Source: Terana coerulea (taxonomy: Eukaryota; Basidiomycota; Agaricomycetes; Polyporales; Phanerochaetaceae). Taken from it: 64,000 nucleotides of DNA. Location: positions 1-64,000 of the forward strand of contig JAKOGH010000121.1 of NCBI GenBank assembly GCA_024811115.1. The letters are read 5' to 3'. Below, in pieces: positions 58,046 to 64,000 of this stretch (position 1 is the first letter of the stretch; every line of letters starts with the position of its first letter). The translations under genes and the position numbers were made by a program. The notes beneath the pieces are model-generated. The model made no database searches. It was not told the origin of the DNA and was given only the letters and a program-made list of their open reading frames with translations.

Positions 58046-59201
58046 GATCGGCGTCGAGAATTGTAATGTCGCCCTGTAGGGTAATCCCTTCATCGTCTAT
58101 AGACCATAACAGTCATGAGTGTTGCTTCAACCTATTGTTGTCCGATAATTAACAATGTACAGACTTGTACCTACCATAGTGGGGCAATGCAGAGTTTGTG
58201 CAGGATAGGCAATACTTGCGTGGGCTCACCCGGTCGTCAGCCGGAGTCGAATTAGTGGGGGGATAGGCAGCGCGGAAAGGGAGGAGAGTATGCACTTGAC
58301 AGGCAAACATCACCTACTACACATTACCATATACAGCCGTACCATCACGAGAAAGCACTGCTGGCACATCTGGAAAAACCCCTCTTTCTAATTCACACTT
58401 TATACTTCTTTCTTGATGCTAAGTTGCCTATAATGCACTTTTTCACTCTTTGGGAAAATACTTTATTAAAATACAGCTTATTTGGCTCATCTGTCACTAT
58501 TAGCTTGCTAAGCATCTTTTTGCCTATTTGACATTTTAATCTACTGCTTATTAAGGGCTTTTTACTACCTGATTGACTTTTTATTGCTTACCAATGCCTT
58601 ACTGCATCTTTTTAGTAGCTTAGTTACTAAATTCCTTTTTATCTAACCTCTCACTATTTTGTGCTTTATCAATAGCTTATGATTGGCTTTTTATTTACTT
58701 CTTTGTTATTTATATCACACCCATCACACCACCCACAGCCTATAAAACTTATCCTACTATTCCTTTTATTTACTATTGAGTGTTTTATTATTGCATTGCT
58801 TTAAGCTAATTTACTTCTATTGCTCTATACTTTTGCTAATTAGCAAACTTACATATTTATACTATTGCACTTTTAGAGCTAATGGAGCTACTGTTCTATA
58901 TTTCAGCCTAGTTAGCATATCAATGCATAATGAATCCCTTATTAATCTAATTTTAAAAGTGCACAAAGCCTCAAGGACATCTTTGAAGTTCTTTGACATC
59001 ACCTATATAATCTAATGCATAAGCTCTAGACAATTGCCAAAATAGAGCTACTTGTGTTTATATTGTCCATTTGCTAAGCACAATAGCCACAATTACTTAA
59101 GAGGCTGCAATTAATTATAAATACTGCCTCGCAGATAAACAAAATAAGGCATTCTATGTGTATTTGATAACGGAGCAAAGCTCAAAATAGAACATTTCTT
59201 G
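58046..59201. repeat. AT-rich relic DNA
   Basis: From about 58,370 the composition changes sharply to AT-rich, with recurrent CTTA/TTTTTA words and no credible frame beyond short Leu/Ile/Tyr runs. This resembles decayed transposon DNA or mutation-biased heterochromatin. 58,046-58,370 is transitional with nothing recognised. Confidence 0.5.
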
Positions 59202-59285
59202 AAAAAAAAATTTCACATGCTAGGATTCAAACCCATGACCACCTAGGAGTTCAACACATCAAGACAACAACTGCGCCATAGCAGC
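59202..59285 (-). other. tRNA-like Pol III promoter relic
   Basis: The minus strand shows an A-box-like TGGCGCAGTTG and a B-box-like GGTTTGAATCC at tRNA spacing, followed by a nine-T terminator (59,202-59,210). Acceptor and anticodon stems do not pair well, so it is a tRNA pseudogene or tRNA-derived SINE head, not a working tRNA. Confidence 0.4.
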
Positions 59286-59700
59286 TTGGTTATACTGCTT
59301 CTAAACCTAGATATTACCATCAGTTCACCTTGAAGCGCCTCAACCACTTCACCTTCGCATCTGGCGTCCGAGTCATTTGTCCCCTTTAATCCACCATCCC
59401 TAACCAACGTGCCGGCCGTGTCGCAACCACCTACTCGCGACACCAAAGACCCATACAACACCAGATGAGAGCGAGGGGACTCATAGAGGATAGAGCAAGG
59501 CTGTGAGAGAGGGCTCCCCTGCAAACGAGGTACATGGCCCTTTCATCGCTCTCACCGCTGATACCCAGAACTATCCACAGCCGTGCATGCACGGCTTATG
59601 GATGGTGCTCTCATGTGTAGGTGTCACACAGCTCCAAGTACTACCAAACACCACACATGCGAATGCCTGCCTAATTGAGCATAGCGCGACAGGCCCAACA
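59286..59700. other. No gene seen
   Basis: This transitional DNA between the tRNA-like relic and the minisatellite has no supported feature. Confidence 0.3.
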
Positions 59701-60560
59701 CGGCAGGCAAGCGCTGACGCCCGACGCATAAGGGGCCAGCGCGCATGTGATGAAGGGTGACCCAATGACACACGCACTTATGGTGCCGGCAGACATGCAC
59801 CACGCCAACGTCTACGCATGAGACATGGCAAAGCACGGCATATGCAGACCGACATAGTGCAAGCGCGCCACCGACAAAAGGCCGGCGCATGACGCGAAGA
59901 ACTAGGGCACGGGCCTACACAAGCGCATCGATGAAGAATGCAGCACGTGCATGATGCCAACGCCAGTGCGCAGACACGTGGAGCAAATGGCGTAAATGAG
60001 CGCACTGCCGACGCACAAAAGACTGACGCAGGGAGCACGCCGGCTGATACCAAAGGCCCTGGCGCGCAGCACAAGGGCCAGGACAGTGGCATACATAAGC
60101 ACGACGCTGACAGCCACGTGCCAACCAATGGCAGCGCACCACCAACGCAAGGGGCCGGCACACGACACGAGGGGCTCCTGGATGGTGACCCGTGCACACA
60201 CTGCACTGACACACACATAGAACTCCAACGGTGTATGTGGCAGACTGGCAGGTAGCGCACCACTCACGCACAAGAGACCGGTGCACAATGCGAGGGACTA
60301 GGGAAGTGGGCGCACAAGCACAGCGCCGACAGATGCAACACACAGCACGCGCACAATGACGCCAACGCCGGCACACGAGATGTGATGAAGCACAGTACTG
60401 CATCGGCGCAGCGAGTGCACCGCCGACGCACAAGGGACCAACGCACACAGAGTGACACGGGGAGTGTGCTGTCAACACAAAGGCCCAGCACACAACATGA
60501 GGGGCTAGGGAATAATGAACATGAGCACAACACTGACAGCTGCATGCAAGACATAGTGAA
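59700..60560. repeat. Degenerate tandem repeat (minisatellite-like)
   Basis: A loosely repeated block returns at about 59,730, 59,877, 60,052, 60,149, 60,272, 60,431 and 60,480: (C)CGACGCACAAGGG.CCGGCGCACAACACGAGGGGCTAGGG in degenerate form, alternating with GCACAGCGCTGACAG.TGC (60,098, 60,317, 60,528). Spacing is roughly 50-175 bp. Several minus-strand frames stay open through it and are Cys/Val/Pro-rich. I treat these as repeat-driven. Confidence 0.6.
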
Positions 60561-60595
60561 AAACAGCGAGCAGGTGAGTACAGCATCTAGGCTGC

Positions 60596-60639
60596 ATGCT
60601 TGCCTGCACTGTGTGAGCTGGCACAGTGCAGGCAAGCAT
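60596..60639. repeat. Perfect 18-bp hairpin
   Basis: ATGCTTGCCTGCACTGTG (60,596-60,613) and its exact complement (60,622-60,639) are separated by an 8-nt loop TGAGCTGG. It sits at the edge of the minisatellite-like block. Confidence 0.85.
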
Positions 60640-61163
60640 AGCACTTGAAGTATAGTAAAAGTAGTCTGCTCTGTTGGGTAGTTTGGTTCTGTATGTAAAT
60701 AACTGACCATGCAATATAATATATTAGCTCAGATTAGCAAGGGGGAGTTTTTAGATGACTGGCCAAGCAATAGCTGTATTGTAGCTTAAGGAATACAAAA
60801 GCAACTAGATAGTGCATAGTTAGAAACAAAATAGGACAGTAAGGAAACAAATAGCTGAGAAGTAGGACTAATTGCCCTAATATATAAAATAATTAAGACA
60901 ATTAGCAAAGGACCTCACTAAACTGCCTTATTGGCCTTATGTATCTATTTATCTAGTTGTGTTACTTTGATGCTTATGTGCAATAAATTAGTGCTTATCA
61001 GCAGGCATTAGGTAGAAATAGTAGAGGGGGTTTTTCGGATGCAGACCAAAGACAGAATCAGATCCTTTATTAGTCTCAGTTGACTAAAGTAACTATGTGG
61101 GCAATATTGTCTTGACAGTTCTCATATCTGGTCTGTATCAGATGCTTAGTATGTAATCTGTAC
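60640..61163. other. AT-rich relic DNA
   Basis: AT-rich sequence like that at 58.4-59.2 kb, with no frame or recognisable element. Confidence 0.4.
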
Positions 61164-63960
61164 TCACTGATAATTCTGGAACCTACCGGAGTTATCCTGC
61201 AATTGTAGCTTGGAGGAGAAACAAAAAGGGACATGAGTTCCTCTTTCTACATGCCCTTCCCACCAGATATGTGTAGATCCCTTAGGAATGCGGTTGTCAA
61301 CTATCCCTACTTTGTCGCAATCAATGTCCAGGGCCTTCATCGACGTAATTGTATATGACTTCTGCACTGGTCAAAGTGACACTGTGGCTACAATTTCGTG
61401 TCATGTCAAGTTGGCTGCACAGCTGTAACTTGTATTTTCCTGCACTCACTGCAAGCAGGCACGTGGTACACAACATTTGCATCGCGACGCGAGCTTGAGC
61501 GAATAGAAGGCTGAGCAGCGACTGCATCGCCACTTTATGGCACTTTCATCCCACTCTGCTACCTCTTCTCTCGTATCCTCCTCTAGCGGCTTCACTGCTT
61601 TACACTCAGCTGGCGACACCACTCTAAGGTCTTCATTCCTTCGAGACGTGTCTGGCGTGAGTATACTATAGTGGATGTAGTCAACGGATACTGTGCAGCA
61701 AGCTAGATTGGAAAGCACCGCACCATGGTGCGCCACGTATATATCCTTCTGGAGCTGATATGGTGTATTGCTCAGGCACACCCCGCAGTACAAACACACC
61801 GCCGTGTTGTCCATGTCTTCAATTGTTGCCGCCGGATCCATGCCATACACGGTGATAATACGTGCAAGCTTCTTGCTGCTGTCTTCAACGCTCCACTCAT
61901 ATAATTGCAAGGCTCGCTCAGGAGTATGCTGTTTGACAATGGCAGCGTGGGTGTCCTCAGGCTTGACGTTGCCACGCCAGAGTACTTGTGTATGTGATAA
62001 GACGAGCAGATAGCGGTACGACTGATGGCAGTGTCTGCACGTAAACAAGCTTGCTATCGCGAAGTGCCAGTGGGTCCACATTGTCATCTACTGAGATACA
62101 CTTCGCGAATTACATCGGCGAAGTACACCTCACCTTCGCGTTCACTCTTTTGTGAACACAGGCAGCGTCTTCTTTAAGGAAGCTGAAGCTCTCGACTGTG
62201 ACATGCTCGCTTGCCAGTGCGTCCAGTACTGCCTTAACGTCCGGCATCCCAAGCACAATGTTGCAAATGGATGGCTCACTGATGCGGCGCGCAGCGCAGT
62301 CTGTATTAATGCCTCATTAAGAAGATTGAGCCTGGCCTTCATGGCGGTGTTGTGCTCCACCTTCAATCACTCAGCCCTCACTCTGTCGCAGATGGACAAA
62401 CATATGTAGTATTATTTTTCATTTTCCTCGCATTTATTTAGCACAGATACATGGCCTGGTAGCAGCCCCAGAGCCTTGGACTCCATTCCGATGATCCCGG
62501 CGCTTAGCGCCCAAACGCGGCTCAATTCTTCCCACATTCACGGACACTTAGCACTCTGGACTCTCTAGCCTTGTCCCTCATCTCAACCTCTTGGTCATTG
62601 GGGACAAGGTATGTATTGATACACTGTACATAGTAGCAATGCTAACTTAGTCATTGGGAACAAGTATCAGCACCTGCCTATCTGTTCTGTGAGGTCTACT
62701 TAGAGTTGGCCTTTGTCGCCCTCCTTGTGCATGTTTTATCATCTATTCTCCATCCACTCTGATCCACTCGTTCTGATTACGTGTCGAGCTCATCTCCGCG
62801 ACACACCCCGTTCATAAGCTTAAGTATCCTGGGCTTCATATTTTTCCACACTGGAAGCAGAGTTAGTAAGTAACAAATATGACATCAAGGACAGCTCGCA
62901 CTTCATTCTGTGAGTTCCTTGGGCTGCGCCACAAGGCTATGGCTGGTCAGTACACTTGTCCCTCTAGGCACTGTAGCTCCTGGTCATATCCGAGCTCGAG
63001 AAGTTTATTTTTAATGCTGTGCAAATGGCACCATCGTTAAACATCCCAACAAACCATCTGGGTACAATATAGCATATCTATTATACCTGGATTTCGTGGC
63101 TTCTACTTTAGAGTTTTTGAGTGATATGGCTTTCTTCGCCAGCCATTCTTCCAATGGTCCACATTGCTATATGTCTTGTGAGTCAAATGCTATATGGCAG
63201 TGTAAAGAAGCATGTTAGCGTACCTCTCTGAGGAAATGCAGCTTTTTCACCTTCTTGTCTATGAAGGCAGCTTGTTCAGCAGGAGATATAGTTTTGATAG
63301 CCTGTAAAAGGTTGTCTACGTCTGACTCAAGAAAAGCAATTGCCTTGGTATGCAAATGTCCCAATGCTGAGTAAATCAATGGAGTATTCGACATAAAGTG
63401 AAAGAATTGGAGGTATACATTCTGTGTTTCTAAGCTCGAACACGCTGAGTACAAAGTGTATGCCATATATTTGTTGTGGAAAAGGGATCTCAATTTCTGA
63501 CTCCTCAAGGTTATCTTCGAAGCAATTTCTAAGTTTATAAGGACTAAGGACCCTGTAATCAAGGCCATCACGGCTTAGCTTAGCTTTATGTGAGCCTTGA
63601 GATGATAGAACCACCCCTACCGGGATTTACAGCCATTGCAATAACAACAATACAGTTCCCAATAGATCAGCTCACATGCTTTACCACATCCTTGAGAAAT
63701 GAGTGATGAGTGCGTGAAAAACATACTAGTGAGCGACGAGAGATTCACACATGTACATTGTAGCAATTGTAGAACATAATGTTGGCATATGTGGGTTCAC
63801 TGTAAGCATCTGGACATGGCGGCAGACTTTTGACATTCTGGCAAGCAGCCTTCTATAGCGACGCTGAGTTGCAGCTCATCAGCAGATTTCGAAAGTCTTT
63901 GGTTGATCTGATGAGGTTGAGGACATCTATAGGATGAAGATGGCTTGTGATCTGGCCAAT
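61164..63960 (-). pseudogene. F-box protein copy D, decayed and interrupted
   Basis: Recognisable exons in family order: last exon KVGIVDNRIPKGSTHIWW (61,280), CRHCHQSYRYLLVLSHTQ (62,010), EDMDNTAVCLYC (61,800), PAFTKE and PTLRQY-type helical part (62,150-62,380), then after an insertion KLTN/IKPK-type sequence (62,830), KAIKTISPAEQAAFIDKK (63,270) and the F-box exon remnant (63,780-63,960). Multiple frame breaks and a solo LTR in the C-terminal exon make it clearly non-functional. The N-terminal exon would lie at or beyond the window edge. It is more diverged than copies A-C, so it is the oldest copy here. Confidence 0.72.
62384..62803. mobile_element. Solo LTR (420 bp) inside F-box copy D
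   Basis: The inserted block begins TGTCGC and ends GCGACA, giving the TG...CA ends and inverted tips of an LTR. It is flanked by CACTC (62,379-62,383) and CACCC (62,804-62,808), a 5-bp target duplication with one difference. The uninterrupted family sequence at this point is CCTCACCCCGTCC, as seen at 1,540 and 55,120. There is no internal coding region, so it is a solo LTR left by recombination. Confidence 0.8.
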
Positions 63961-64000
63961 TGCACCTTCGAGTCATGCCACTCCCTAGCTCTCTTTCAAA

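Noticed and set aside
59700..60560. CRISPR-like array
   Set aside because: Repeats are degenerate with irregular spacing, no constant direct repeat, and the genome is eukaryotic.
59778..60586. Overlapping minus-strand frames of 128-223 codons
   Set aside because: They lie within the degenerate repeat and are open in several frames, so they reflect composition, not a gene.

Overview
The window reads as nuclear DNA of a filamentous basidiomycete, probably an Agaricomycete of the Polyporales type. Coding exons are broken by many 45-70 nt introns with GTRNGT donors, and several families seen here (F-box proteins starting LPGMPLDI.YEV..YLHPMDVLNLAR, membrane-anchored degenerate kinases, NYN-domain proteins) are typical of that group. 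The taxonomic placement is inference.

Layout. (1) 1-8,375 is the left arm of a large inverted duplication. It holds an F-box pseudogene (-), a kinase-like gene (+), a truncated second F-box gene (-) and a small orphan gene that I call MPF (+), after its N-terminus MPF.RIFSKTF. (2) 8,577-27,870 is a single-copy core: a 172-aa membrane protein, TEL2, a basidiomycete orphan, processing alpha-glucosidase I (GH63), an NYN-domain protein, a SulP sulfate permease, the mitochondrial YebC/TACO1 translational activator, and a kinase-like gene. (3) 28,010-40,080 is the right arm, carrying the left-arm genes in mirror order. It also holds a captured BMT2 gene fragment and a 2.4-kb hAT-like element at a site that is empty in the left arm. 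(4) 40,819-51,059 is a second conserved block: an NTF2-like protein, a second NYN protein, a STRAP-type WD40 protein and a second SulP permease. The NYN-SulP order repeats the core. (5) 51,400-64,000 is repeat-rich: a three-copy repeat, two MITEs, a third F-box/MPF pair, AT-rich relic DNA, a degenerate minisatellite with a perfect hairpin, and a fourth decayed F-box gene interrupted by a solo LTR.

The most distinctive feature is the F-box/kinase-like/MPF module. It occurs twice as inverted arms around about 20 kb of housekeeping genes, and its F-box/MPF half occurs again at 53.9-58.0 kb. F-box and MPF copies are divergently paired and share an AACGTT-rich promoter motif in the arms. I cannot assign a function to MPF. 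Nothing shows that the module is an active defence or selfish system rather than an expanding gene family.

Caution: conserved single-copy genes (TEL2, GH63, STRAP) and the second SulP each carry one-base frame breaks, often in homopolymers. Either the assembly has uncorrected indels or several of these genes are damaged. Every pseudogene call here depends on that question.
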